A DNA stretch of 64,000 bases, taken from Algoriphagus terrigena DSM 22685 (lineage in GTDB: Bacteria > Bacteroidota > Bacteroidia > Cytophagales > Cyclobacteriaceae). The stretch spans positions 62,001 through 126,000 of the forward strand of contig NZ_AUBW01000018.1 in assembly GCF_000429445.1 (NCBI RefSeq), read 5' to 3'. Position numbers and translations under genes: made by a program. Below, in pieces: positions 7,866 to 16,827 of this stretch; positions within the stretch are counted from its first letter, which is position 1, and every line of letters starts with the position of its first letter. Under the pieces are notes generated by a model. It made no database searches. It was not told the origin of the DNA and worked only from the letters and a program-made list of their open reading frames with translations.

Positions 7866-8630
7866 ATGAAAAAAGCCATCAGTTTCGTCATTCGCTACAT
7901 CCCACGACCAATACTCCAGACCGTCAGCCCGATGGTGATGAAGGTCCTGTCACAATTGAACAAAGGAAATGAGGTAGAATGCCCGGTTTGCAAAAACCAA
8001 TACAAGAAATTTCTCCCCTATGGGCGGATTGCCCGGGAAAATGCCCTTTGCCCCAGCTGCCTGGCCTTGGAAAGGCATCGATTGATGTGGCTCTTTCTTC
8101 AGGAAAAAACAGACTTTTTCACCGGCAAATTAAAAGTGCTTCACGTCGCGCCTGAGCACTGCTTCATTGAGCGATTTGAAGCGCTGCCCAATCTGAACTA
8201 CATCACGGCAGACATCGAGTCTCCTTTGGCAAAGGTCAAGATGGACGTTCACTCCATCCAGTTTCCCGAAAACACCTTCGACGTGGTCTTTTGCAATCAC
8301 GTGTTGGAGCACGTCGACGACGACATCCTAGCTTGCTCGGAATTTAACCGGGTGCTCAAACCAAATGGCTGGGGAATACTTCAGTCACCCGTTTACAATC
8401 TTGAAAAAACAATTGAAGACAAATCCATCACCGATCCGGCTGAGCGAGAGCGTTTGTTCGGACAGCGGGACCATGTTCGGAAGTTCGGGAAAGATTATGC
8501 CCAAAGACTAAGGAAGTCAGGTCTCAAGATGGAGGAAAACCTCTTCGTGAAAGAACTCCCTGCGGAAAAGGTGAAACGCTTCGCCCTGGCTCCCGATGAG
8601 ACAATTTTCGTGTGCAGAAAAGGCAATTAG
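7866..8630 (+). CDS. SAM-dependent methyltransferase with N-terminal zinc knuckle
   Basis: 254 residues from the ATG at 7866. An earlier in-frame start (7785) falls in the preceding terminator. The N-terminal part has CPVC (about 41-44) and CPSC (about 68-71), a probable zinc ribbon in front of ALERHRLMWLFL. A class I Rossmann methyltransferase domain follows, with LKVLHVAPEHCF, ITADIESPLAKVKMDVHSI and FDVVFCNHVLEHVDDD (motif IV/post-IV, methyltransf_11 type). The substrate is unknown. Glycan or lipid modification is possible because two glycosyltransferases lie next to it, convergent, with the stop codons overlapping by 4 bases. Confidence 0.82.
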   Translation: MKKAISFVIRYIPRPILQTVSPMVMKVLSQLNKGNEVECPVCKNQYKKFLPYGRIARENALCPSCLALERHRLMWLFLQEKTDFFTGKLKVLHVAPEHCFIERFEALPNLNYITADIESPLAKVKMDVHSIQFPENTFDVVFCNHVLEHVDDDILACSEFNRVLKPNGWGILQSPVYNLEKTIEDKSITDPAERERLFGQRDHVRKFGKDYAQRLRKSGLKMEENLFVKELPAEKVKRFALAPDETIFVCRKGN

Positions 8631-9589
8631 CCTTTGGTGAGCTTTCTGACAAATTCAAAAACCAATCCCGCCCCATAGCAGCAAAGCTGGATAATCGAAG
8701 TTACGAGTGCCAAATCACCCACAAGAATAGACTGATACTTCCAGCTGGCTGTCCAAATCACCATTGCTCCCCAAGCTCCCAAAACAAGAACCTGCGGGAT
8801 CAGAAAAATCTGAAAAAAGACTGCATTGGCAAGTAGTGAGACCAAGAACAAACCAAAAAAAGTCGGCATCCAATGTACCAACTTGATCGCCTCGGGGTGA
8901 AATCGCGAAACGTTGACGCGGTTTCTCCCAAACGAAAAGGCCTGCCTTGCAAATGACCCAAGCGTGTTCTTCCGCTTGTGATAGACAAAAGCCTCTTCGA
9001 CCAATTCCAGCCGAAATCCTGCCTTCTTGATCCGGATACTCCATTCGATATCCTCTCCCCGGTTTGGATCTACAAATCCTCCTAATGCCGCAAAAACCCG
9101 CCGCGAAACGCCCATATTGAATCCTCTCGCCTGATATTTTGAAGGATCTTTCAGCTTTCCACGGATTCCTCCGGTCGTCCAAAAAGAAGTCATCGCAAAA
9201 TCCATCGCTTTTTGAAGATTGGAAAAATCCGATGCCGCCGCATCGGGACCGCCAAAAGCATCCAGATCTCTCTCCTGGATGGCTTTTTCCAAAACCGACA
9301 GATAATCTGGAGGTAAGATGACATCCGAATCCAATATGACAAAGAAGTCGCCTTTGGCTTCTGTCATCCCAAAATTCCGGGCAAATCCCTGTCCCTGATT
9401 TTCTTGAAAAAAGTATTGGATCGAAAGCTCTGAATCAAATCGTGATACGACTTGGTCCGCCTTGGTTGTCGAACCATCCTCTACCAATACTACCTCAAAA
9501 CCCTTGTGGGTTTGATGGCTCAAACTAGTTAGAAGTTCAAATACCTCAGAGGGACGATTGTAAACCGGTATGATGACCGAAAAAAACAT
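8627..9589 (-). CDS. Family 2 glycosyltransferase with C-terminal membrane segments
   Basis: 320 residues. GT-A fold start FSVIIPVYNRPSEVFELLTSL, nucleotide-binding LVEDGST, the metal-binding motif in VILDSDVILP, and an acceptor-side region RGEDIEWSIRIKKAG (the ED motif of GT2). Two to three hydrophobic helices occupy about 235-310. It starts on TAATG overlapping the upstream GT stop, so the two are translationally coupled. The likely role is transfer of a sugar to a lipid or polysaccharide at the inner membrane face; the substrate is not identifiable. Confidence 0.88.
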   Translation of the reverse strand: MFFSVIIPVYNRPSEVFELLTSLSHQTHKGFEVVLVEDGSTTKADQVVSRFDSELSIQYFFQENQGQGFARNFGMTEAKGDFFVILDSDVILPPDYLSVLEKAIQERDLDAFGGPDAAASDFSNLQKAMDFAMTSFWTTGGIRGKLKDPSKYQARGFNMGVSRRVFAALGGFVDPNRGEDIEWSIRIKKAGFRLELVEEAFVYHKRKNTLGSFARQAFSFGRNRVNVSRFHPEAIKLVHWMPTFFGLFLVSLLANAVFFQIFLIPQVLVLGAWGAMVIWTASWKYQSILVGDLALVTSIIQLCCYGAGLVFEFVRKLTKG

Positions 9590-10551
9590 TAAAAGTCGAA
9601 ATTGAGCTCCTCGTCTATCTTGTATTCGATTTCCTTGGATTGATTGGACGTCATCAGCTCTGCAATAAATCCGGTAACAAACAGCTGAACTCCTATAATC
9701 AGCGCTACCAAAGCGAGGAAAAACAGCGGCTGATCGACGATTTCGCGGACTTTCAGCCCTTTGCTCAGACCATAGACTTTCTCAAAAATCAGCCAAGCTG
9801 TAATCAGAAAACCAGAAAGAAATGAAAAAGTACCCAAGAGCCCGAAGAAATGCATCGGCTTCTTTTTGTACCGATGGACAAAAGAAACAGTAATCAGATC
9901 CAAGAAGCCGTTGAGAAACCGCTCCAGTCCAAACTTTGAGTACCCGTATTTCCTCGGTTGGTGTTGCACTACCTTCTCACCGATTTTCCCAAAACCATTC
10001 CACTTGGACAGCAACGGGATATACCGATGCATCTCACCATAGATGCGCACGTTTTTCACCACCTTGTTTCGGTAAGCCTTCAGTCCGCAATTGAAATCAT
10101 GGAGTTGAATTCCTGAAATCCAGCGGGTCACCCCGTTAAAAAATTTGGAAGGAATGGTCTTGGAGATCGGGTCATGGCGTTCTTTTTTCCAGCCCGACAC
10201 CACATCCAGTCCGTCTTGGGTTATCATGGAATAAAGCCCAGGAATCTCATCTGGACTATCCTGCAAATCGGCATCCATGGTAATCACCACTTCCCCGACC
10301 GCCCGTCGGAAGCCAGCGTCCAGCGCAGCAGATTTCCCGAAATTGCGGGTAAAATTAAGACCTTTGACGCTAGGGTTTCGAGAAGATAGCTTTTGAATCA
10401 CATCCCAAGAACGGTCCGTGCTGCCATCGTTGATGAAGATCACCTCATAAGAAAAGCCGTGCTGATTCATCACACGGCTGATCCAATGGGCAAGTTCTGG
10501 CAATGATTCTTCCTCGTTGAAAACAGGGACAACTACGGAAATTTGAGTCAT
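9589..10551 (-). CDS. DPM1/GtrB-like polyprenyl-phosphate glycosyltransferase
   Basis: 320 residues. GT-A domain with ISVVVPVFNEEESLPEL, INDGSTDRSW, RNFGKSAALDAGFRRA and the catalytic MDADLQDSPDEIP, as in dolichol-phosphate mannosyltransferase and GtrB. FNCGLKAYR is also typical. Two C-terminal transmembrane segments lie at about 235-258 and 275-300. It probably makes a polyprenyl-phosphate-linked hexose used by lumenal transferases. Coupled to the downstream GT and 3 bases after the DUF4199 gene. Confidence 0.9.
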   Translation of the reverse strand: MTQISVVVPVFNEEESLPELAHWISRVMNQHGFSYEVIFINDGSTDRSWDVIQKLSSRNPSVKGLNFTRNFGKSAALDAGFRRAVGEVVITMDADLQDSPDEIPGLYSMITQDGLDVVSGWKKERHDPISKTIPSKFFNGVTRWISGIQLHDFNCGLKAYRNKVVKNVRIYGEMHRYIPLLSKWNGFGKIGEKVVQHQPRKYGYSKFGLERFLNGFLDLITVSFVHRYKKKPMHFFGLLGTFSFLSGFLITAWLIFEKVYGLSKGLKVREIVDQPLFFLALVALIIGVQLFVTGFIAELMTSNQSKEIEYKIDEELNFDF

Positions 10552-10554
10552 GGA

Positions 10555-11103
10555 TTAATAGTCTAGCGATTTGTCACGCTTCTTTAGAATTGCGGCCAAA
10601 ATTAACGCTATAATGGCATAAATGATAAGTCCAAAGCCAAAGCTTTTCAGCTGGCCGCCAATCGTAAAGGAATCAGCGGTGCTTTTTCGGATCTCATTCA
10701 GCGCATCTGGAGGAAGCGTGTCAGGATTTTGTCCGAAACTCGCCATCATCTCCAGCGATTTATTAAATGTAATATCCGCCAAAACCCCCGCGAGTGATGG
10801 GTCAATCACATGAAACAGAAGTATCTGACCGATTAGCGACACAACTCCTGAAATCAACATTGCAATGAAGCAGAAGTTGAAAGCCACACCAAAGCTCATG
10901 AATCCTCCGAGTTCTGTTCGGTATTCTTTGCCAAAGTAAATCAGCAAACCAAAGAATATCACCAATGCGATCAGTAGCATCCACATCGAAGCCAACAAAC
11001 TGGAATCAATAAAATAAGCGACGTAGGTAACGGCCAAGGCGGCCAATCCCATGGTAAGTCCTGGTTTGATCGCTGCCTGTAGGGGAGTTTGTTTCTCTTC
11101 CAT
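10555..11103 (-). CDS. DUF4199 membrane protein
   Basis: 182 residues with about four hydrophobic helices (18-34, 36-56, 68-96, 150-170) and a soluble loop with ADITFNKSLEMMASFGQNPD, fitting DUF4199, a Bacteroidota family of unknown function. It is followed after 3 bases by the DPM1-like transferase, with a second DUF4199 paralogue 11 bases upstream. The linkage suggests a membrane role in glycan or lipid-carrier work; this is inference. Confidence 0.82.
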   Translation of the reverse strand: MEEKQTPLQAAIKPGLTMGLAALAVTYVAYFIDSSLLASMWMLLIALVIFFGLLIYFGKEYRTELGGFMSFGVAFNFCFIAMLISGVVSLIGQILLFHVIDPSLAGVLADITFNKSLEMMASFGQNPDTLPPDALNEIRKSTADSFTIGGQLKSFGFGLIIYAIIALILAAILKKRDKSLDY

Positions 11104-11114
11104 AAAAGAATTGG

Positions 11115-11624
11115 TTAGGGGTTTTTCCTGAAAATAATAGAAATAATAATGCTAAAAAACATTCCGGGGACGATTTTCCAAAGTCCATCGTTCAAAGCAA
11201 CATCCCATGGAGACATCTCTTTCAAGCTTCCTTCAGTCGCCAAATAGGAATTTTCACCGAGTTGGGAGATAATCATCGCCTTACTTTCGAGCAGAACTTC
11301 AAGTTTTTGCATCTTGATTTCTTCGAAGAGTTCAGGAGAAAAACTGAGAATCACCCAGATGCCAAGTGTCGATAAAATACCGAGTAGCGTATAGGTCACA
11401 AACCCAACCGTCATCCCTTCGGAAAAAGACAGAAAGCCAGAATTGGAATAATCCTTAAAGAACTTGATGGAAAGAAACACAGCTACCGGAACCAGTACGT
11501 AGCCAAACAGCAGGTTCAAATTGGTAGGATCTGGATAAAGAAAGGAGAGGAAATAAAATGAGACAATGCTCAATACACCTCCCAAGGTGCCAAACTGATA
11601 AGCGGATGCAAAGTATTTAGTCAT
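11115..11624 (-). CDS. DUF4199 membrane protein, second copy
   Basis: 169 residues, four predicted helices and the same plan as the neighbour (paired N-terminal helices, a soluble loop KMQKLEVLLESKAMIISQLGE, a C-terminal helix), but with low identity, so an old duplication. Its start overlaps the end of the dihydroorotase-like gene by 8 bases, so translation is probably coupled. Function unknown. Confidence 0.8.
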   Translation of the reverse strand: MTKYFASAYQFGTLGGVLSIVSFYFLSFLYPDPTNLNLLFGYVLVPVAVFLSIKFFKDYSNSGFLSFSEGMTVGFVTYTLLGILSTLGIWVILSFSPELFEEIKMQKLEVLLESKAMIISQLGENSYLATEGSLKEMSPWDVALNDGLWKIVPGMFFSIIISIIFRKNP

Positions 11625-12858
11625 CCGTCTTGATCAAGTTTCCTTTCTGAAAAACATATTTCACCTTGCCGGTGACTTCTGTTCCAAACCATGGATTGTT
11701 TGCGGACAGCGACTGATTGGACTTTTCGCCATAGATCCACTTTTCCGTAGGATCAAAAATAGTCCAGGACGGAGTTGAAGTAGAAAGGATTCTCTCCGGG
11801 CCCTCGGTGATTTTCTCAATCAAAAGCTCCCAAGAAAGTTCGTCGGAAAGCTTGACCATGGCCGGAAGGAATGTCTGCAAACCCGCCATCCCAAAGGCTG
11901 CCAAGTCAAACTCGGCAAATTTCGAATCAAAATCCTGTGGCTGGTGATTGGAGACGATCGCATCGATTGTCCCATCTTTCAAACCTTCGACCAATGCAGC
12001 CCGATCTTCGGCTCCTCTAAATGGAGGCTTAACCTTGTAATTGGGCTCAAAGGTGACCAAATCAGCCTCTGAAAAAATCAACTGGTAAATCGACACGTCT
12101 GCAGTCACCTTCAGTCCCTGTGCCTTGGCTTCCCGAATCAGCGCGACGCCCTTAGCGGTATTGACAGTCTGAAAATGCACACGGCCCCCGGAATATTTCA
12201 GTATCTCAATGTTTCTCTGAATGGCGACATCGTCTGCGATATTTGGGATTCCCTTCATGCCCAGTTTGGTGGAAATCTCTCCCTCATGCATCTGCCCAAA
12301 TATCGCCAGCAGCGGGTCATAGGCGTGATCGAACAACACTCCGTCAAACTTCTGGAGGTACTGCAAGATCTTCATGTACCGATCCGGATTGGCCAAAGTC
12401 TTGGTTCCGTCTCCAAAAAACCGAAGCCCGGACTGAAAATGCATGTCCAAGATCTCCGTAAGGTCTTCTCCTGAAGCATTCTTGGTCACTGCTCCCATTA
12501 CATGCAGTTGCGGAGCATACTTCTTTGCTTTCGTCAACACAAAATCAACCTCACTTTTGGACTGGATGACCGGGTCGGTATTGGGCAAAATTAACGCTTG
12601 GGAAAAGCCCGAGGCACTCAGAGATTGGCAGAGGCTCTCGACTGTCTCCCGGTACTCCTGACCGGGCTCACCCAATCCGCACCGAAGATCGATCCAGCCC
12701 TTAGACGCCAAAAACGAGAAACAGTCTATTGCTTGATCAAACTCCCGGGAGCTAGCGTCCAACACCTCCTCGATCAATCCATTCTCAAAGGTGTAATCTC
12801 TAGGCTCCAAAATCGCCCCATCCTGAATCAATCTAAGGCCTTTCAGTAGTACGGTCAT
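11617..12858 (-). CDS. pyrC-like: Dihydroorotase-like amidohydrolase lacking the metal-binding motif
   Basis: 413 residues from the ATG at 12858 (a TTG one codon earlier is ignored). Overall alignment to dihydroorotase is clear: EPGQEYRETVES, ILPNTDPVI, the KVKPPFRGAEDRAALVEGLKDGTIDAI block and FGMAGLQT. The active site is eroded, however. The DxHxHxREPG motif reads DLRCGLGEPG (57-66), the TPHH position reads SIYQ, and TDHAPH reads SNHQPQ (303-308). Two metal histidines and the catalytic aspartate are therefore missing. Inactive partners (PyrC') that bind aspartate transcarbamoylase are known in other bacteria. A structural role here, or in the GT/DUF4199 operon, is inferred. Catalysis of dihydroorotate formation is unlikely. 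Confidence 0.85.
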   Translation of the reverse strand: MTVLLKGLRLIQDGAILEPRDYTFENGLIEEVLDASSREFDQAIDCFSFLASKGWIDLRCGLGEPGQEYRETVESLCQSLSASGFSQALILPNTDPVIQSKSEVDFVLTKAKKYAPQLHVMGAVTKNASGEDLTEILDMHFQSGLRFFGDGTKTLANPDRYMKILQYLQKFDGVLFDHAYDPLLAIFGQMHEGEISTKLGMKGIPNIADDVAIQRNIEILKYSGGRVHFQTVNTAKGVALIREAKAQGLKVTADVSIYQLIFSEADLVTFEPNYKVKPPFRGAEDRAALVEGLKDGTIDAIVSNHQPQDFDSKFAEFDLAAFGMAGLQTFLPAMVKLSDELSWELLIEKITEGPERILSTSTPSWTIFDPTEKWIYGEKSNQSLSANNPWFGTEVTGKVKYVFQKGNLIKTDD

Positions 12859-13050
12859 CAATTTGAGTTTTGCTGCAAAAATGCAACAATAATGGGTAAA
12901 AAGAAAAGTGATCGAAACAAAAACGGCACTCCGATGGGTTCCTCCACCCAGTCTACAAATCTCCCAAGCTCTCTTCGAAAACCCCGGACCTCTGTCTCTT
13001 TCGTTTCAGAAAGTCCCTCAGAGAAAGTGAAAAGCCTTCTCAAAAAAACA

Positions 13051-13079
13051 AAAAAAGCCAGACCCAAGGGCCTGGCTTT
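13051..13079 (-). terminator. Terminator of sdhCAB
   Basis: The stem AAAGCCAG/CTGGCTTT (13072-13079 and 13054-13061) is followed by a U6 run on the minus strand, 27 bases after the sdhB stop. Confidence 0.88.
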
Positions 13080-13105
13080 CTCTTCATTTATTTTTCAGAT
13101 TCAGA

Positions 13106-13855
13106 TCAGACGTTTTCGCTGGTCAGTGAAGCAGAGAAATACTCTCTGTTCATCCTTGCAATATTGGTAAGGGAGATTCCTTTTGGACATTCCGCTTCGC
13201 AGGCACCGGTATTGGTGCAAGCTCCGAACCCTTCGGCATCCATCTGGGCCACCATCTTTTCCACTCTCGTTTTTCGTTCGACTTGACCTTGCGGAAGCAA
13301 GGCCAGCTGAGAAACTTTCGCAGAGGTGAAGAGCATGGCGGAGGCATTTTTACAAGCTGCCACGCATGCACCACAGCCGATGCACTGAGCGGCATCCATT
13401 GCCAAGTCCGCGATTGTCTTTGGAATCGGGATCTCATTCGCATCCGGCACGCCGCCGGTATTGATGTTGACATAGCCACCCGCTTGGATGATTCGGTCAA
13501 ATGCATAGCGATCCACCACCAGATCTTTCACCACCGGGAAAGCTTTGGCTCTCCAAGGTTCAATGGTAATGGATTGTCCGTCTTCAAACGACCTCATGTG
13601 AAGTTGACAGGTCGTTGTCTGAAGCGGCCCGTGAGGCTTGCCGTTGATGACCAACGAGCAAGTCCCGCAGATGCCTTCGCGGCAGTCGTGGTCGAAGTGA
13701 ACAGGATCCTCGCCTTTTTCAGTCAATTCTTCGTTCAACACATCCAGCATCTCGAGGAAAGACATGTCTTTGGAAACATGATCGACGGGATACGTAGCGA
13801 AGCCACCTTTGTCGGATGCGTTTTTCTGTCTCCAGATTTTTAAAGTCAATTTCAT
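13106..13855 (-). CDS. sdhB: Succinate dehydrogenase/fumarate reductase iron-sulfur subunit
   Basis: 249 residues. The 2Fe-2S ligands are in [16 protein letters not shown], the 4Fe-4S ligands in [13 protein letters not shown], and the 3Fe-4S ligands in [15 protein letters not shown]. It transfers electrons from the flavoprotein to the quinone site at the inner membrane. It is the last gene of sdhCAB, 27 bases after sdhA. The terminator-bounded unit agrees with the b558-type complex of Bacteroidota. Confidence 0.97.
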   Translation of the reverse strand: MKLTLKIWRQKNASDKGGFATYPVDHVSKDMSFLEMLDVLNEELTEKGEDPVHFDHDCREGICGTCSLVINGKPHGPLQTTTCQLHMRSFEDGQSITIEPWRAKAFPVVKDLVVDRYAFDRIIQAGGYVNINTGGVPDANEIPIPKTIADLAMDAAQCIGCGACVAACKNASAMLFTSAKVSQLALLPQGQVERKTRVEKMVAQMDAEGFGACTNTGACEAECPKGISLTNIARMNREYFSASLTSENV

Positions 13856-13882
13856 AATCAGCTATGAATTTTTGTCTAAAGA

Positions 13883-15817
13883 TTATTTGTAAGAACGCTG
13901 AGTCAGCTTCACGTTTTCGAATATCAAAGGCTCTTTGTTGAGCTCTTCTTCCTGACCTTCGCCCATATACTTCCAGGCAGCCACGTAGGCGAAGTTTTCA
14001 TCGTCGCGAAGCGCCTCTCCTTCCGGAGTTTGGTACTCCTCCCGGAAGTGACCTCCACAAGACTCGTTTCTGTTGAGTGCATCGTCCACCATCAATTCTC
14101 CAAGCTCCAAGAAATCCGCCACGCGATGTGCTTTTTCGAGGGAAAGGTTCAACTCTTCATTGGTTCCAAGCACCTTGACGTCTGACCAGAATTCCTTTTT
14201 CAGGGCTTTGATTTCGGCTTTCGCTTTTGCCAAACCTTCTGCTGTCCGCGCCATCCCGCAGTAATTCCACATGATCTTGCCCAGTTTCTTATGGAAATGA
14301 TCAATGGTCTGCTTGCCGTCGATATTCAGCAGCTGGCTGATTCTGTTTTTGACCTCCTGCGCAACCTTTGCAAATTCAGGATGGGTTTCATCCACTTTTT
14401 TGGGTGGAGTCTGCGCCAAGTAGTCACCGATGGTGTAAGGAATCACGAAGTAACCGTCTGCTAATCCCTGCATCAAGGCAGAAGCTCCCAAGCGGTTGGC
14501 ACCGTGATCGGAGAAGTTGGCCTCGCCCAAGCAATACAAGCCCGGGATAGTAGTCATCAAATTGTAATCGACCCAAAGCCCACCCATCGTGTAGTGTACC
14601 GCCGGGTAGATCATCATCGGCGATGTGTAAGGGTCCTCTCCTGTGATCTGCTTGTACATATCGAAGAGGTTCCCATATTTCGACTCGATGACCGCTTTGC
14701 CATCACGCTTGATGGCGTCGCGGAAATCAAGGAACACGGCCTCGCCGGTTTCGTTGACTCCCCTGCCGTCGTCACAAGCCTCTTTCGCATTTCGGGAAGC
14801 CACATCACGCGGTACGAGGTTACCAAAAGATGGATATTTCCGCTCCAGGAAGTAATCACGGTCTTCTTCTTTCAGGTCACTGACCTTGATCTGTCCTTTG
14901 CGCAGCTTCTCTGCATTTTCTTTCGAAGCAGGTACCCAAACCCGGCCGTCGTTTCTCAGCGATTCGGACATCAGCGTCAACTTGGACTGATGATCTCCTG
15001 ACACCGGAATACAAGTCGGGTGAATCTGGGTAAAGCAAGGGTTGGCGAAGTAAGCGCCACGCTTATGGGCTCTCCAAGCAGCGGTCACATTGCAGCCCAT
15101 CGCGTTGGTGGAGAGGAAAAACACGTTGCCGTATCCACCTGTGCAAAGCAAGACAGCATGGGCCGCGTGCGTCTCAACCGCTCCGGTGATCAGATTTCGG
15201 GTGACAATACCTCTGGCTTGGCCATCGACCATAACAACGTCCATCATCTCGGTACGCGGATAGAGTTTTACTTTTCCGTTTGCTACCTGACGGCTCAGCG
15301 CAGAATAAGCACCCAAAAGCAACTGCTGTCCGGTTTGGCCCCGGGCGTAGAACGTACGGGAAACCTGCGCACCACCAAAAGAACGGTTAGCCAGCAATCC
15401 GCCGTACTCGCGGGCAAAAGGCACTCCCTGCGCCACACATTGGTCAATTATTTTTACAGACACCTCTGCCAGGCGATAGACATTGCCCTCGCGGGATCTG
15501 TAATCTCCGCCTTTGATGGTGTCGTAGAAAAGTCTATATATCGAGTCGCCGTCATTCTGATAGTTCTTCGCAGCATTGATCCCGCCCTGAGCAGCGATCG
15601 AGTGTGCCCGGCGTGGACTGTCGTGAAACGTGAACGCTTTGACATTGTAGCCCAGCTCAGCCAAAGATGCTGCAGCAGAAGCTCCTGCCAAACCGGTTCC
15701 CACTACGATGACGTCGTACTTTCGCTTATTTGCCGGGTTCACCAGCTTGCTGTTAAACTTGTGCTTCGTCCATTTTTCTGCCAAAGGACCAGCAGGTATC
15801 TTGGAATCTAGTATCAT
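13883..15817 (-). CDS. sdhA: Succinate dehydrogenase/fumarate reductase flavoprotein subunit
   Basis: 644 residues from the ATG at 15817 ([16 protein letters not shown]). A longer frame to 15886 would run into sdhC, so it was not used. FAD-binding [21 protein letters not shown] (about 34-54), the covalent-FAD histidine region [17 protein letters not shown], the substrate region [12 protein letters not shown], and [12 protein letters not shown] with [19 protein letters not shown] are all seen. It oxidises succinate to fumarate at the cytoplasmic face. Sits 13 bases after sdhC. Confidence 0.97.
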   Translation of the reverse strand: MILDSKIPAGPLAEKWTKHKFNSKLVNPANKRKYDVIVVGTGLAGASAAASLAELGYNVKAFTFHDSPRRAHSIAAQGGINAAKNYQNDGDSIYRLFYDTIKGGDYRSREGNVYRLAEVSVKIIDQCVAQGVPFAREYGGLLANRSFGGAQVSRTFYARGQTGQQLLLGAYSALSRQVANGKVKLYPRTEMMDVVMVDGQARGIVTRNLITGAVETHAAHAVLLCTGGYGNVFFLSTNAMGCNVTAAWRAHKRGAYFANPCFTQIHPTCIPVSGDHQSKLTLMSESLRNDGRVWVPASKENAEKLRKGQIKVSDLKEEDRDYFLERKYPSFGNLVPRDVASRNAKEACDDGRGVNETGEAVFLDFRDAIKRDGKAVIESKYGNLFDMYKQITGEDPYTSPMMIYPAVHYTMGGLWVDYNLMTTIPGLYCLGEANFSDHGANRLGASALMQGLADGYFVIPYTIGDYLAQTPPKKVDETHPEFAKVAQEVKNRISQLLNIDGKQTIDHFHKKLGKIMWNYCGMARTAEGLAKAKAEIKALKKEFWSDVKVLGTNEELNLSLEKAHRVADFLELGELMVDDALNRNESCGGHFREEYQTPEGEALRDDENFAYVAAWKYMGEGQEEELNKEPLIFENVKLTQRSYK

Positions 15818-15830
15818 ACGGGACTGTTGA

Positions 15831-16511
15831 TTAGCTGTTGAAATAGATATAAACTGGCATGGCTGCGAAAAGTATCGGAACCACAATGCAGTAAACTAAA
15901 CCGACTGCTCTGATCGCAGGGGAGTATTTTGCGTGATTCCAGCCCAAAGTTTGGAATGCAGAAGCGAAGCCGTGAGAAAGGTGAAAGGCTAGAAACCCCA
16001 TTGCGATGACATACAAGACGACCATCCAGGTTTGCTGGAAAGCAATCTGCACCACTGAGTAAAGATCCTTGTAAGTCTCCCCTTCATAAGTCACGGTAGG
16101 GATCGCTCCCCAGTGCATCTGGTACCAAAAGCTGTACATATGCCCCACCAAAAACAGTAAAATAATTGTACCCAAAATCCCCATGTTGCGGGAAGCAGCG
16201 GAGCTGTTGGTAGACGATCCGGAGACCGCATAGCCGACTGGCCTTGCCGCCTGGTTGAGGCGACTCAATCCGATAGAATAGATGACGTGTCCAATCACCG
16301 AGAGGTAAGTCAGATAGGAAAGTATCTTGACGACAGGGTTGGTAGTCATGAACTTGGCATAGATGTTAAATGCCTCACCGCCATCGTTGTAGAACAACTG
16401 CAGGTTTCCGGCAACGTGGCCAGTCAAAAACAGAATCAGAAAAAGGCCCGTCAGAGCCATAATCAACTTTCTGCCTAGGGTGCTTTTCAAGGTTTTTGTA
16501 ACCCAGCTCAT
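15831..16511 (-). CDS. sdhC: Succinate dehydrogenase cytochrome b558 subunit
   Basis: 226 residues with five transmembrane helices. Candidate haem ligands are the histidines in [29 protein letters not shown] and [13 protein letters not shown], the pattern of the di-haem b558 family in which a single polypeptide anchors SdhAB. First gene of the operon; a promoter match is found 49-80 bases upstream. Confidence 0.95.
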   Translation of the reverse strand: MSWVTKTLKSTLGRKLIMALTGLFLILFLTGHVAGNLQLFYNDGGEAFNIYAKFMTTNPVVKILSYLTYLSVIGHVIYSIGLSRLNQAARPVGYAVSGSSTNSSAASRNMGILGTIILLFLVGHMYSFWYQMHWGAIPTVTYEGETYKDLYSVVQIAFQQTWMVVLYVIAMGFLAFHLSHGFASAFQTLGWNHAKYSPAIRAVGLVYCIVVPILFAAMPVYIYFNS

Positions 16512-16559
16512 ACAAATTTGCGATTAGTTTAAAACGAAAGTCTTTGTTTGTTATGCCGC

Positions 16560-16591
16560 CAAATTTACATTTGGAACGGATAGCAAACAAA
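16560..16591 (-). promoter_or_regulatory. Promoter of sdhCAB
   Basis: On the minus strand TTTG (16588-16591; a second TTTG follows directly), 20-nt spacer, TAAATTTG (16560-16567). It agrees with the Bacteroidota TTTG/TAnnTTTG consensus and would leave a 5' UTR of about 40 bases. Confidence 0.5.
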
Positions 16592-16827
16592 GCAATCAAT
16601 CGCCATTTCACTATTTTAAAAGGTTCTAAATAGCTTTTTCCAGCTAGTTCAACTAGCCTCTGAATAGCGGCTTTTCCCGCCGGTTTATTTTTAAAGTTTG
16701 AAATTCCGGGGAATTTCTCCTTACTTCCATTTATTTCGTACTAGGTAAACACTGAGTAACGAATTTTGGAACTAACTTTTAGAATTCCATCCCGTTTTCA
16801 GATAAGAATCACCAAAGTCAACCAAAC
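16592..16827. other. Non-coding part of the sdhC/T9SS-protein divergent region
   Basis: The divergent region is 316 bases in total. Apart from the sdhC promoter, I see no gene. A TAACTTTTA stretch near 16773 resembles a -7 element with one mismatch for the plus-strand gene but has no good -33 partner. Confidence 0.5.

Noticed and set aside
12861..13067. Minus-strand 69-codon frame whose TGA overlaps the ATG of the dihydroorotase-like gene (TGATG)
   Set aside because: Its only start is a TTG inside the sdhB terminator hairpin, and the sequence is rich in Phe and Leu without any protein pattern. The overlap is probably chance.
12892..13170. Plus-strand frame beginning MGKKKSDRNKNGTPMGSS
   Set aside because: Protein-like at first, but it runs through the sdhCAB terminator and into the antisense of sdhB with no own terminator or promoter. 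A low-complexity basic sequence is not enough support.
16773..16782. TAACTTTTA as -7 element of the T9SS protein gene
   Set aside because: One mismatch and no -33 TTG at 18-20 bases. Not strong enough for a feature.
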